A stretch of 64,000 nt of DNA from Nocardioidaceae bacterium. GTDB lineage: Bacteria > Actinomycetota > Actinomycetes > Propionibacteriales > Nocardioidaceae. The position numbers and the translations under genes were made by a program. Where the stretch lies: the NCBI GenBank assembly GCA_017744365.1, contig JAGIBL010000004.1, forward strand, positions 62,001 through 126,000, given 5' to 3'. The notes beneath the pieces are model-generated. The model was given only the letters and a program-made list of their open reading frames with translations, searched no databases and had not been told where the DNA came from. Positions 33,275-42,177 of this stretch are shown here, piece after piece. Positions within the stretch are counted from its first letter, which is position 1; each line of letters begins with the position of its first letter.

Positions 33275-34935
33275 CCCAGCGGATCTCGCAGCACCAGCTC
33301 GGTGTTGCGGTCGCCGGCCCCACCGCGCCGGTCGGCGTAGGAGGGGTCGTTGAAGGCCAGCTCGCGGTAGAGCGAGGCCAGGCCGGGGACCGAGAAGTCG
33401 TCGTACGGCGCCTGGGCCGGAGAGTCCGCGTCGATCATCGCGGTGAACAGCGAGAGCGTCCCGTCGGCGTTCGTGGCCACCTCGATCACCCGGGCCTGCT
33501 GGGGGGCGTCCACGTGCGAGGCCGAGTTGATCTCCCAGAACGACCGGCGCGGGTCGTGGTGCCGGTGCGCGGTGATCCGGTTCTTGTGGGTGTGCCCGTT
33601 CACCCAGGCGAGCACGTTCGGGTGCCGGTGCAGCAGCGTGAGCACCTGCGCACCGCCGTGCCGGCGCTCGTGCGGGATCCGCGGGTCGGGCGCGAGGTTG
33701 TGCATGTTGTTCGACGGGTGGTGGCTGAAGACGAGCACGTAGCTGTCCCGCAGCCGGGTCAGCTCGGCGTCGAGCCAGCGCCACTGGGTCTCGCCGATCG
33801 ACCCCTCGATGCCGCCGGCCTGGTTGGTCGAGTCGATGCTGATCGCCACCACACGTGGCGCGACCTGGTGGCTGTAGTAGAGCCGGTCGGCCGTCGTGCC
33901 CGGGGCGTACCCGTGCCCCACCGGCCCGGCGCCGGTGAACCGGGTCTCGTGCAGCAGCCGGACGTACTCGGCGCCGGTGTAGGGCAGCCTGCGCTCGTCG
34001 GCATGCACGGTCCGGGTGTTGCCCGACCTGGCGATCGACCTGATCAGGTGGCCCACGTCGTCGCCGGCCTTGACCTCGCGGAGCCGGGCGGCGAGCACGA
34101 CCGGCGCGTCGCCGTGCGCGGAGAACACCTTGCGCGCACCACCGGACCACTCCTCGACGTACGGGCGGTTCTCCAGCATCCCGTTGGCGACCACGTCGTG
34201 GTTGCCCATGGTCAGCAGCCACGGCACGTCGAGACCCGGTGCGCTGAACGGCGCCGTCGCGGCCGCGATCAGCCCGGGGAGGTGCGGGAAGCCCTGCCTC
34301 TTGTACCGGTCGAGCTCGGCACTCTCCGGCTGCCAGTACTCGCGCAGCCCGGAACCGGCCACGCCCTCGAAGCCCTCGCCGGTGCCGCTGTCGGGGTGCA
34401 CGACGCCGCCGGCGAGGAGGGTGAGCAGCCACTCCAGCTCGGTGCCGGCCTGGTTGTCGGTGTTGTCGCCGGTGCTCATCACCGCGTCCACCGGGCGGCC
34501 GGTCCCGGGCCCGCCGCGCAGCCCGTTGATCCGCTGCACGAGCGCGGCGGTGCCGTGCATCCCGAGCAGCTCCTGCGGACGGTGCCCAGTGCTGTTGATC
34601 CGGTCGATGTACTCGAAGCGCATCGGGTTCTGCACGTCGGTCACGTGCAGGTCGGAGACCTGGACCACGGTGGCCAGGCCCTCGCGCCGGTTCTCGCGGC
34701 CCCGGCGCGGGCGGGCCAGGTCGTCCCGCACCACCATCCGCCACGGTGCCGCGTCGCCGAGCCGGCGGTAGCCGAAGGTGCCGCGGGGCGCGACGGTCGA
34801 CTCCAGCGTGGTGCCGGCGACGACCGGGACCTCGGCGTAGGAGTGCCGTTCCAGCAGCATCGCGGTCGGCCAGACCGCCATCGCCCCGGAGGTCGCTCCG
34901 GCCTGGATCATGTGTCGTCGCGTCAGCGTGACCAC
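33259..34935 (-). CDS. Tat-type secreted metallophosphoesterase (PPA1498-like family)
   Basis: The 558-residue protein has an N-terminal LTRRHMIQAGATSGAMA, a twin-arginine-like signal. Calcineurin-type metal motifs follow: VVQVSDLHVTD, STGDNTDN, LLTMGNHDVV, VFSHHPS and WVNGHTHKN. It is likely exported folded and acts on phosphoesters outside the cytoplasm. I believe it belongs to the actinobacterial family named after PPA1498; the substrate is unknown. GTG at 34935 has CACAGT six bases upstream on this strand. The 3' end overlaps trmB by 16 bases. Confidence 0.85.
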   Translation of the reverse strand: MVTLTRRHMIQAGATSGAMAVWPTAMLLERHSYAEVPVVAGTTLESTVAPRGTFGYRRLGDAAPWRMVVRDDLARPRRGRENRREGLATVVQVSDLHVTDVQNPMRFEYIDRINSTGHRPQELLGMHGTAALVQRINGLRGGPGTGRPVDAVMSTGDNTDNQAGTELEWLLTLLAGGVVHPDSGTGEGFEGVAGSGLREYWQPESAELDRYKRQGFPHLPGLIAAATAPFSAPGLDVPWLLTMGNHDVVANGMLENRPYVEEWSGGARKVFSAHGDAPVVLAARLREVKAGDDVGHLIRSIARSGNTRTVHADERRLPYTGAEYVRLLHETRFTGAGPVGHGYAPGTTADRLYYSHQVAPRVVAISIDSTNQAGGIEGSIGETQWRWLDAELTRLRDSYVLVFSHHPSNNMHNLAPDPRIPHERRHGGAQVLTLLHRHPNVLAWVNGHTHKNRITAHRHHDPRRSFWEINSASHVDAPQQARVIEVATNADGTLSLFTAMIDADSPAQAPYDDFSVPGLASLYRELAFNDPSYADRRGGAGDRNTELVLRDPLGQSLV

Positions 34936-35034
34936 GCGGACACTGTGGCGATCCTGGGGTCCACGTCCGGCGTCTGCCGGCTTGCTGTCGCGTGAAGGTT
35001 GGGATGCGGGTCGGCGAACGGGTTCACCCGTCGG

Positions 35035-35838
35035 TCACCTACGCGCTGCCTCCGTCAGCCGGGCGACCAGCGCGGCCTCGCGCTGCATCCGCGCCAGGTC
35101 ACGGTCGCGGTGCTCGGCGATCACGGCGGCCAGGTAGGCGTCCGCCGGGGTGCCGCGCGGCGGGGCCGGCGAGACGAACCGGGTCGTCTCGGCAGCGAGC
35201 CGCTGCAGCAGTATCCCCTGGGCCTGCGGGGCCAGCGACTCGGTCCGGCCGAGCACCTGGCGGATGGCGAGCAGCAGGCGCTCGGGCAGCGGCGCGATGT
35301 CCGCGGACCGCGCCCAGGCGGCCAGCGGCGGCGGCATCGGCGGCGGTGGCGGGAGCACCAGCGTGACCCGGCTGCGCACGACGTACGTGCCGGCGGCGTA
35401 GTCGCCCAGGCGCTTGCCCTTGCGGCTGACCAGCCCGCAGATGAACGCGGGCACCCCGCTGAGCACCCAGATCTCGGCGAGCCCGACCAGCGCGCGCACG
35501 AACGCGTGGTGGAAGGAGATCGCTCCCGCGTCGTCGCGGACGGTCCGCAGGCCGGTGGCGTACTTGCCGACCGAGCGGCCGTGGGTGAGGGTCTCGATCG
35601 TGGTCGGGTAGACGAGCATCGCGACCACGAGGGTCAGCACCGCGCCGACCCCGAAGGTGGCGTCGTCGGCGGCGAGCGCGGCGGTGAGCAGGAAGCCGCC
35701 GACGAGCAGCGCGATCGAGATGACGATGTCGAGGATCGCGGAGAGCAGGTGCAGGCCGAGCGAGGCCGGGGGCAGGTCGAGGGTGACCGCCTCCCCGGTG
35801 ACGAGGTCGTCGACTCCCTCGACGTACAGGTCCGCCAT
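35035..35838 (-). CDS. RDD family membrane protein
   Basis: This 267-residue protein shows the RDD domain: first span about 30-55, a second about 62-80, the motif GRSVGKYATGLRTVRDD after it, and a third span about 115-135. The C-terminal half is cytoplasmic, with a run of prolines (LPPPPPMPPP) and charged helices. RDD proteins are poorly defined; some move ions or small solutes. The start lies in a symmetric promoter shared with the divergent SpoIIM-domain gene. Its position beside SpoIIM, DUF58 and MoxR genes suggests a joint envelope function. Confidence 0.88.
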   Translation of the reverse strand: MADLYVEGVDDLVTGEAVTLDLPPASLGLHLLSAILDIVISIALLVGGFLLTAALAADDATFGVGAVLTLVVAMLVYPTTIETLTHGRSVGKYATGLRTVRDDAGAISFHHAFVRALVGLAEIWVLSGVPAFICGLVSRKGKRLGDYAAGTYVVRSRVTLVLPPPPPMPPPLAAWARSADIAPLPERLLLAIRQVLGRTESLAPQAQGILLQRLAAETTRFVSPAPPRGTPADAYLAAVIAEHRDRDLARMQREAALVARLTEAARR

Positions 35839-35880
35839 GCGGCCACCCTAGGCGAGACGAGCACCTAAGGTGGCCGCATG
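35836..35880. promoter_or_regulatory. symmetric divergent leaderless promoter
   Basis: The 39 bases between two divergent start codons form a dyad. GCGGCCACCCTAGG (35839-35852) mirrors CCTAAGGTGGCCGC (35864-35877) with one mismatch, and the start codons extend the symmetry. TAAGGT (35866-35871) lies six bases before the plus ATG, and TAGGGT (35850-35845) six bases before the minus ATG. Both transcripts would begin at their start codons. The dyad could also bind a dimeric regulator. Confidence 0.7.
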
Positions 35881-36873
35881 GACCTCGACGCCTACGTGCT
35901 CGCGCACCAGCCCGCGTGGCGCCGGCTCGAGGAGCTGAGCAAGCGCCGCCGGCTCGACGGCCCCGAGGCCGACGAGCTGACCGCGCTGTACCAGGAGGTC
36001 GCGACGCACCTGAGCGTGGTCCGCTCGGGAGCGCCGGACGCGGCCGTCATCGGGTACCTGAGCGCGCTGCTGGCCGGCGCCCGGACCCGCGCCGGCAGCG
36101 CCCGGGTGCTCACCCGCGCCGCGATGGCCGACTTCCTGGTCCGCAGGTTCCCGGCCGCGCTGTACCGCACCCGGCGCTGGTGGCTGGGCGCCATGCTGGT
36201 CTCGTACGGCGTCGCGGCCGCGATGATCGCCTGGCTGGTGCAGCACCCCCAGGTCGAGTCCCGGCTGATGTCGCCCGAGCAGGTGCAGCAGCTGGTCTCC
36301 TCGGACTTCGAGAGCTACTACTCCGAGTCGGCCGCGTCGCACTTCGCTGCCCAGGTGTGGACCAACAACGCCTACGTGGCCGCGCTCTGCGTCGCGCTCG
36401 GGGTCTTCGGAGCGCCGGTGGTGTGGATGCTCTGGCAGAACATGCTCAACCTGGCGGTGATCGGCTCGATCATGATCCGGCACGACCGGGCCGGCCTGTT
36501 CTTCGGGCTCATCACCCCGCACGGGCTGCTCGAGCTGACCGCCGTCTTCGTCGCCGCGGGCACCGGGCTCCGGCTGATGTGGGCGTGGGTGGTGCCCGGT
36601 CCGCGGACCCGTTCGCAGTCGCTGGCCGCCGAGGGACGCTCCGCCGCCGGCGTGGTGATCGGCCTGGTCGGGGTGCTGCTCGTCAGCGGTCTCATCGAGG
36701 CGTTCGTGACCCCCTCCGGGCTGCCCACCTGGGCACGGATCGCCATCGGCGTGCTCGCCGAGACGCTGTTCCTGGCCTACGTGTTCGTGCTGGGCCGCCG
36801 GGCGGTGCGGCAGGGCTACACCGGGGACGTCTCGAGCGACCTGCTCGAGGACCGCCTCGCCACCGCAGCCTGA
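35878..36873 (+). CDS. stage II sporulation protein M (SpoIIM) domain membrane protein
   Basis: The product of 331 residues has a helical cytoplasmic N-terminal third and a span near 103-120. The SpoIIM/DUF95 membrane domain follows (about 155-320, with SVGAPVVW-like LGVFGAPVVWMLWQ and LITPHGLLELTAVFVAAG). This class is widespread in non-sporulating actinobacteria, so the name does not imply sporulation. It may act in envelope or peptidoglycan remodelling; this is inference. It starts at ATG 35878 with TAAGGT six bases before it, and it ends four bases before the convergent DUF58 gene. Confidence 0.88.
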   Translation: MDLDAYVLAHQPAWRRLEELSKRRRLDGPEADELTALYQEVATHLSVVRSGAPDAAVIGYLSALLAGARTRAGSARVLTRAAMADFLVRRFPAALYRTRRWWLGAMLVSYGVAAAMIAWLVQHPQVESRLMSPEQVQQLVSSDFESYYSESAASHFAAQVWTNNAYVAALCVALGVFGAPVVWMLWQNMLNLAVIGSIMIRHDRAGLFFGLITPHGLLELTAVFVAAGTGLRLMWAWVVPGPRTRSQSLAAEGRSAAGVVIGLVGVLLVSGLIEAFVTPSGLPTWARIAIGVLAETLFLAYVFVLGRRAVRQGYTGDVSSDLLEDRLATAA

Positions 36874-36877
36874 ACGC

Positions 36878-38170
36878 TCAGAGCAGACCTCTCGCCTTCA
36901 ACGACAGGTAGTGGTCGGCGAGGGCGACCGGGAGGTCGTCGGCGCCGGCGTCGAGGACGTCGATGCCCAGCGCACCCAGCAGCCGGCCGGTCTGCTCCCG
37001 GCGGGCGATGGTCTGCTCGGCCGCGGCCGCCTGGTAGGTGGCGGGCAGGGTCGACCGGTCCGCCGCCAGCCGGGACAGCTCGGGGTCGCGGACCGAGGCC
37101 AGCACCACCTTGTGCCGGCTGCTGAGGTGGCCGACGACGGCCAGCAGGCCGTGCTCGATCGCGGCCGGTTCCAGCGGGGTCAGCAGTACGACCAGCGCCC
37201 GTCCCCGGCCGAGGCCGTCGACCGCGCCCACCAGCCGCCGCCAGTCCGCCTCGACCAGCTCGGCGTTGAGCCCGACCATCGCGTCCTGGATGACCGCGAG
37301 CGCGTCGGTGCGGTGGCCGCTGCGCACCCGGGCACGGACCACGCGGTCCCCGGCCAGGAAGTCGACCCGGTCGCCGGCCCGGGAGGCCAGCGCGGCCAGC
37401 AGCAGCGCGGCATCCATCGCCGAGTCCAGCCGGGGCACCTCGCCGATCCGCCCGGCCGACGTACGGGAGGTGTCGAGGACCAGCACCACCCGGCGGTCGC
37501 GCTCGGGCTGCCAGGTGCGTACCACCACGTGCCGGCTGCGCGCCGAGGCCCGCCAGTCGATGCTGCGGACGTCGTCACCGCGGACGTACTCGCGCAGCGA
37601 GTCGAACTCGGTGCCCTGGCCGCGCACGCGGATGGCGGCTCGTCCGTCGAGCTCACGCAGCCGGGCCAGCCGGGACGGCAGGTGCCGGCGCGAGGGGAAG
37701 GCGGGCGTGACCCGGACGGTGCCGGGCACCACCAGGGACTGCTGCCGCGCCGCGAGCCCGAGGGGCCCGGTCAGCCGGACGGTGACCCGGTCGGTGACCA
37801 GGTCGCCGCGCCGGGTCGGCAGCAGCGGGGTGACCAGCCGCACCCGTTCGTCGGCGGGCAGCCGCAGCGGGTGCCGGTTCGGGGCGGCGCCGGCGCTGGG
37901 CTGCCAGGCGTCGCGGAGGATCCCCCGGACGAGCCGGGTGCCGGTGTTGCGGACGCGCAGCGCGGTCTCGGCCGGCTCCCCCAGCCGGGTCGGCGGGGTC
38001 GGGACCCGGGAGACCTCGAGCCGCTGCGCCCGCGGCGCCAGCCACCAGTCGGCGAGCACGAGCAGCGCGACCGCCAGCACGATCCACCAGACCGTGCTGG
38101 CCTCCGGGCGCAGCAGCACCAGCACCACCGCGAGGAGCAGCAGTGCCGGCGTGCGCCAGGTGAGTGCCAT
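36878..38170 (-). CDS. DUF58 family protein
   Basis: This 430-residue protein has two N-terminal spans (about 5-40) and an exposed beta-rich region. The DUF58 signature GTEFDSLREYVRGDDVRSIDW lies near residue 190 and a von Willebrand A-like fold follows (VLVLDTSRTSAGR, MDAALLLAALA). DUF58 proteins are common partners of MoxR ATPases. ATG at 38170 starts two bases after the moxR stop, so this is the last gene of the five-gene operon. It ends four bases from the convergent SpoIIM gene with no terminator between. Confidence 0.9.
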   Translation of the reverse strand: MALTWRTPALLLLAVVLVLLRPEASTVWWIVLAVALLVLADWWLAPRAQRLEVSRVPTPPTRLGEPAETALRVRNTGTRLVRGILRDAWQPSAGAAPNRHPLRLPADERVRLVTPLLPTRRGDLVTDRVTVRLTGPLGLAARQQSLVVPGTVRVTPAFPSRRHLPSRLARLRELDGRAAIRVRGQGTEFDSLREYVRGDDVRSIDWRASARSRHVVVRTWQPERDRRVVLVLDTSRTSAGRIGEVPRLDSAMDAALLLAALASRAGDRVDFLAGDRVVRARVRSGHRTDALAVIQDAMVGLNAELVEADWRRLVGAVDGLGRGRALVVLLTPLEPAAIEHGLLAVVGHLSSRHKVVLASVRDPELSRLAADRSTLPATYQAAAAEQTIARREQTGRLLGALGIDVLDAGADDLPVALADHYLSLKARGLL

Positions 38171-38172
38171 CG

Positions 38173-39129
38173 TCAGCGCGGCACCGGGACGGAGCCGAGC
38201 GCGGAGGCGAGCACCTGGGCCACGTCCACGCCCTCGAGCGCGGCCTCCGGGCGCAGCCCGAGCCGGTGCACCAGAGTCGCGTGCGCCAGCGCCTTCACGT
38301 CGTCGGGGGAGACGAAGTCACGGCCGGACAGCCACGCCCAGGCGCGGCTGGTGCGCAGCAGGGCCGTCGCGCCGCGCGGGCTGACGCCGAGGCTCAGCGA
38401 GGGCGAGGTCCGGGTCGCGCGCGCGATGTCCACGATGTACGACGCCACCTCGTCACCGACGCGCACCTCGGTGACCGCCTTCGCCGCGACCGCCAGGTGC
38501 GAGGGATCGGCGACGGCGGAGATCCCCGTCGCGGCCAGGTCGTGCGGGTCGAAGCCGTCGGCATGCCGCCGCACGATCGCCAGCTCCTCCTCGCGCGGTG
38601 GCAGCGGCAGCACCACCTTGAGCAGGAACCGGTCCAGCTGGGCTTCCGGCAGCGGGTAGGTGCCCTCGTACTCGACCGGGTTCTGCGTCGCGGCGACCAC
38701 GAACGGCTCGGGCAGCGGCCGGGTGACGCCGTCGACGGAGACCTGGCCCTCCTCCATCGCCTCCAGCAGTGCCGACTGCGTCTTCGGAGGGGTCCGGTTG
38801 ATCTCGTCGGCGAGCAGCAGGTTCGTGAACACCGGCCCGGGCCGGAAGTCGAACCGTCCGGACTCGACCACCATCGAGCCGGTGATGTCACCGGGCATGA
38901 GGTCCGGGGTGAACTGCACCCGACGGGACTCGACACCGAGCGCGGCGGCCAGCGAGCGCACCAGCAGCGTCTTGGCGACACCGGGCACGCCCTCCATCAG
39001 CACGTGGCCGCGGGCGAGCAGGGCGACCAGCAGCGCGGAGACGGCGGCGTCCTGGCCGACCACCACCTTGGCCACCTCGGCGCGGACGGCGTGCAGGGCC
39101 TCGCGGGCCTCGTCGGAGGAGACAGTCAT
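38173..39129 (-). CDS. MoxR family AAA+ ATPase
   Basis: The 318-residue product has Walker A MEGVPGVAKTLLVRSLA, Walker B LLLADEINRTPPKTQSALLEAM, the sensor motif VVAATQNPVEYEGTYPLPEAQLDRF and the arginine-rich SPRGATALLR. MoxR ATPases act as chaperones that load metals or assemble complexes, often with DUF58 partners. ATG at 39129 overlaps the DUF4350 stop (ATGA). The longer frame to 39825 only shadows the upstream gene. Confidence 0.95.
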   Translation of the reverse strand: MTVSSDEAREALHAVRAEVAKVVVGQDAAVSALLVALLARGHVLMEGVPGVAKTLLVRSLAAALGVESRRVQFTPDLMPGDITGSMVVESGRFDFRPGPVFTNLLLADEINRTPPKTQSALLEAMEEGQVSVDGVTRPLPEPFVVAATQNPVEYEGTYPLPEAQLDRFLLKVVLPLPPREEELAIVRRHADGFDPHDLAATGISAVADPSHLAVAAKAVTEVRVGDEVASYIVDIARATRTSPSLSLGVSPRGATALLRTSRAWAWLSGRDFVSPDDVKALAHATLVHRLGLRPEAALEGVDVAQVLASALGSVPVPR

Positions 39130-40280
39130 CCCTCGGTTACCTCGTTCTCCAGTCGGTGCAGGTTCTGCGCGAGCGTCACCAGGTCGGTGTCGCCGCGAAC
39201 GTCGAGGGCGAACAGCGCGCCCACCTCGGCCTCGGTCCGGCCGGTGCGCTCCGCCACCGCGCGGACCAGCTCGGCCCGGGTCGCGCGCGGGGACAGCCCG
39301 AGCCGTGCGGTCAGCCGGCGGACGCTGCCCTCGACGAGCAGCCCGGCCGCGTGCCGCCGGTCGCGGGCCCGTTCGTAGAGCCGGCCGAGCGTGGTCGTGG
39401 ACTCGAGCGCCTTGATGGTGACCGGCAGCGGCTCGGTGACCAGCGGCCCGAGCCGGCGCGCCCGCCAGAGCAGCAGCGCCAGCACCGCCACGGCGAGCAG
39501 CCAGAGCGAGGGCACGAGCCAGTCCGGGAGCAGCCGGGAGATGCCGATGCCGTCGGAGACGAGGGTGTCGTTCGCGTCCGGCACGTACCAGACCACCCGG
39601 TCGCGCTGGCCGAGCAGCCGCAGCACCACCGCCGCGTTGTCGCCGCGGTCGATCTGGTCGTTGGTGACCGGGAACGGGTTGGTCAGCACCCAGCGCTGCC
39701 GGTCGTGGTCGATCAGCAGCTGCCGTTGGTGGCGGTCGCCGAAGCAGCCGTCGCCGGGCACGGCGGGCCCGGGCTCGTCCGAGGTCAGGGTGAGGCCGTC
39801 GACCAGGCTCTGCCCGGGGCTGCACTGCGAGGCGACCGTCTCCTGGTCCGGCGAGCCGGTGACGTCCTGGTCGCTCAGCCCGAGGCCGTCGGCGACGGCG
39901 AGGCTGAGCCCGCCCACCACGAGCAGCGCGTGCGCGTCGGAGACCCGGTCATCCAGGTCCTTCCAGGTGCTGGACCCGAGGGCCTCGGTACCGGTGACCA
40001 TCACCGTGGTGCGGTCGTCGAGGCCGGCGTCGGCGAGCGCCTTCTTGCTCCGGACGACGGTGACCGGCACCCCGTGGTCGCCGAGCACCTGCGCCACCGC
40101 GCGAGCCCCACCCGGCTTGGCGTTCTCCGGGTCCAGCAGGCCGCCGCGGGTGGCGTCGTCGCGCGAGAGCCAGGCCAGCAGCGTGAGCACCAGCAGCACC
40201 CCGAGCGCGAACGCGATCGCCACCCGGTTGCGGCGCAGGAACCCCGGGGTCACCAGGGTCGAGGGGAGGACCTGGCTCAT
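39126..40280 (-). CDS. DUF4350 family membrane protein
   Basis: This 384-residue protein has a span near residues 20-38, an extracytoplasmic DUF4350 domain (LLDPENAKPGGARAVAQVL and VVVGGLSLAVAD-like strands) and a second span about 255-275. A cytoplasmic tail of about 110 residues ends the protein. The function is unknown. It overlaps both neighbours by four bases (ATGA), so it is translated as a unit with DUF4129 and moxR. Two cysteines in the outer domain (SQCSPGQ and GCFGD) could pair. Confidence 0.85.
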   Translation of the reverse strand: MSQVLPSTLVTPGFLRRNRVAIAFALGVLLVLTLLAWLSRDDATRGGLLDPENAKPGGARAVAQVLGDHGVPVTVVRSKKALADAGLDDRTTVMVTGTEALGSSTWKDLDDRVSDAHALLVVGGLSLAVADGLGLSDQDVTGSPDQETVASQCSPGQSLVDGLTLTSDEPGPAVPGDGCFGDRHQRQLLIDHDRQRWVLTNPFPVTNDQIDRGDNAAVVLRLLGQRDRVVWYVPDANDTLVSDGIGISRLLPDWLVPSLWLLAVAVLALLLWRARRLGPLVTEPLPVTIKALESTTTLGRLYERARDRRHAAGLLVEGSVRRLTARLGLSPRATRAELVRAVAERTGRTEAEVGALFALDVRGDTDLVTLAQNLHRLENEVTEG

Positions 40281-40936
40281 CGGGGCACCGCCAGCACGGG
40301 TCCGTCGGACGGCTCCTCGCTCGGGCGGGCCCGGCGCAGGTCGGCCTCCAGGTCGAGCAGCGCGGTGGCCGCGACCCGGTCGGCGCGGTGGTCGCCGTAC
40401 AGGACGCCGTCGAAGGCGTCGGCCGCGCGGTGCAGCCGCTCGGCGTGCGCGCCGAAGAGCCGGGCACCCGCGTCGGCCACCTCGCGCGCGGTCGCGCCCG
40501 GCTGGTCGTCGATCAGGTCGCGCTCGACCAGGCCGACCGCCAGCGCGCGCATCGCCTCGACGACCACGTCGTCCCAGCGCTCCTCGGCCAGCGCCCGGCT
40601 CGCCAGGGCGCGGTGCTCGGCGGCGCTGATCCGCTCCTCGGTGAGCACGGCAGCGGTGCGCTCGGGCCGGGACGGGTCGCGGCGCAGCCGGGAGAGCAGC
40701 AGCACTGCCAGGCCGAGCAGGACGCCCAGCAGCACCAGCGCGAGCACCGGGTTGACCAGGCCCACGTCGCGCACGCCGCCGACCAGCTTGTCGAGCAGCT
40801 CGTTGAGCCAGCGCAGCGCCCGTTCCATCAGCGTCGGCTGGTACTCCGGCTTCGCCAGCTCTTCGCGCACCCAGTCGCGAGCGGGATCCGGGTCGGGGCG
40901 CAGCGTCGGCGCCAGCGCGACCAGCGCGGGCATCAT
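40277..40936 (-). CDS. DUF4129 family membrane protein
   Basis: The product of 219 residues has one span (about 62-82) and a cytoplasmic helical domain of the DUF4129 type (TEERISAAEHRALASRALAE, EAMRALAVGLVERDLI). ATG at 40936 overlaps the upstream stop as ATGA. A second ATG follows at 40933, and the longer frame to 42496 shadows the upstream gene. In other bacteria DUF4129 is often fused to transglutaminase-like domains and found near MoxR, but no such domain is present here. Confidence 0.85.
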   Translation of the reverse strand: MMPALVALAPTLRPDPDPARDWVREELAKPEYQPTLMERALRWLNELLDKLVGGVRDVGLVNPVLALVLLGVLLGLAVLLLSRLRRDPSRPERTAAVLTEERISAAEHRALASRALAEERWDDVVVEAMRALAVGLVERDLIDDQPGATAREVADAGARLFGAHAERLHRAADAFDGVLYGDHRADRVAATALLDLEADLRRARPSEEPSDGPVLAVPR

Positions 40937-42177
40937 CCGGTCGGCGCCCCGTACGGAGGGGGCGACGGCGGAGGCGGCGGCGCGTACGGCGGCGGAGGTG
41001 CGCCGTACGGCGGAGGCGGCACGGGCCCCAGCCCCGGCATCGAGCCCGGCGCGGGCATCCCTGGCAGCTGCGAGATCAGCGCGATGTCGTAGCCCTCCTT
41101 GCGGATGCGCTGGTCCAGGTACTGCAGCGCCGCGATCGAGGCCGAGAACGGAGTGGTCAGCGCGCCGGAGATCACCTGGGAGAGGAACTGCGCGATCAGC
41201 ATCAGCATCAGCCCGGCGAACAGGTCCGGCACGAGCGCGAGTGCGCCGACGCCGAGGAGCCCGAACGGGATGCCGATGATCTGCGAGGCGAACCCGACGC
41301 AGAGCTGGGTGAGCAGCAGGATGCCGAACAGCCGCCAGAACGCGCCCCGGCTCAGCTCCCAGGACCGGCCCATCGCCGAGAACACGCCGCGCCGCTCGAG
41401 CACCAGCGCGGGCGCGGCCAGCAGGAACAGCCGGGTGTAGAGGAAGACGGTGCCGACCAGCGCGGCCAGGCCGCCGACGATGCCCAGGACGACCGCCAGC
41501 GTCGTGCCCGAGGTCACGTCGGCGAGCACGATCAGCAGGATCAGCGCACCCACGACGACCACGAGCATCACGAAGGGCAGCAGCGCGAGCCCGATCAGGC
41601 GCCACACCCGTCCCCGGGTCAGCCGCCAGGCCTCGGCCGCGGAGAGCTTCTGCCCCCGGGCGGCGTGCTCGACGACGTGCACGATCATCCCGGTGAGCAC
41701 GATCGTCGCGATCACGCCGAACAGCAGGCTGCCGTACAGCGAGACGGCGAACCCGACGTCCTCGGCGCTGGTGCCACCGACCTCGTCCGCGGTGGCGAGG
41801 TCGCCGCCGAGGTTGCTCAGCGAGCCCCAGACGAAGGTGACCAGTACCGGGAGCGCGAGCAGGCAGGTCAGGACCAGCGCGGCGATCCCGACCGTGGCCT
41901 TGGGGTTGCGCCGGATGGTCTCGATGGCGCCGCCGAACATGTCCGAGAGCCCGAGCGGCCGCAGCGGGATCGTGCCCGGTTTGTACACCGGCCGGGCCTG
42001 GTGCAGCGGCGCATGACCCGGGGGCGCGTACGGCGGCGGAGGCGGCGGCGCGTACGGCGCTGCCCCCGGCGCCGCGCTCGGGTAGCCCGGGGGCGGCCGG
42101 TACTGGGGCCCGTCCTGGGAGGACCCGGGCGGGGGCTGCCACCCCGGCGGGGGAGGGTTCGGGCTGCCGTCGCTCAC
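40933..42177 (-). CDS. multi-span membrane protein with proline-rich tails
   Basis: This 414-residue protein has about six spans between residues 90 and 350 and resembles the membrane domain of glycerophosphodiester phosphodiesterase-type proteins. It lacks the catalytic domain. Both ends are proline-rich: residues 1-65 with PPPPGW, PPGY and YAPP repeats, and the last 40 residues with PPPPYGAP repeats. GTG at 42177 has CAGGAT six bases upstream on this strand, so it is the first, probably leaderless, gene of the operon to DUF4129, DUF4350, moxR and DUF58. Confidence 0.75.
   Translation of the reverse strand: MSDGSPNPPPPGWQPPPGSSQDGPQYRPPPGYPSAAPGAAPYAPPPPPPYAPPGHAPLHQARPVYKPGTIPLRPLGLSDMFGGAIETIRRNPKATVGIAALVLTCLLALPVLVTFVWGSLSNLGGDLATADEVGGTSAEDVGFAVSLYGSLLFGVIATIVLTGMIVHVVEHAARGQKLSAAEAWRLTRGRVWRLIGLALLPFVMLVVVVGALILLIVLADVTSGTTLAVVLGIVGGLAALVGTVFLYTRLFLLAAPALVLERRGVFSAMGRSWELSRGAFWRLFGILLLTQLCVGFASQIIGIPFGLLGVGALALVPDLFAGLMLMLIAQFLSQVISGALTTPFSASIAALQYLDQRIRKEGYDIALISQLPGMPAPGSMPGLGPVPPPPYGAPPPPYAPPPPPSPPPYGAPTG

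Noticed and set aside
35878-36873. Evidence for sporulation from the SpoIIM-domain gene
   Set aside because: The domain is common in non-sporulating actinobacteria and no other sporulation gene is present.
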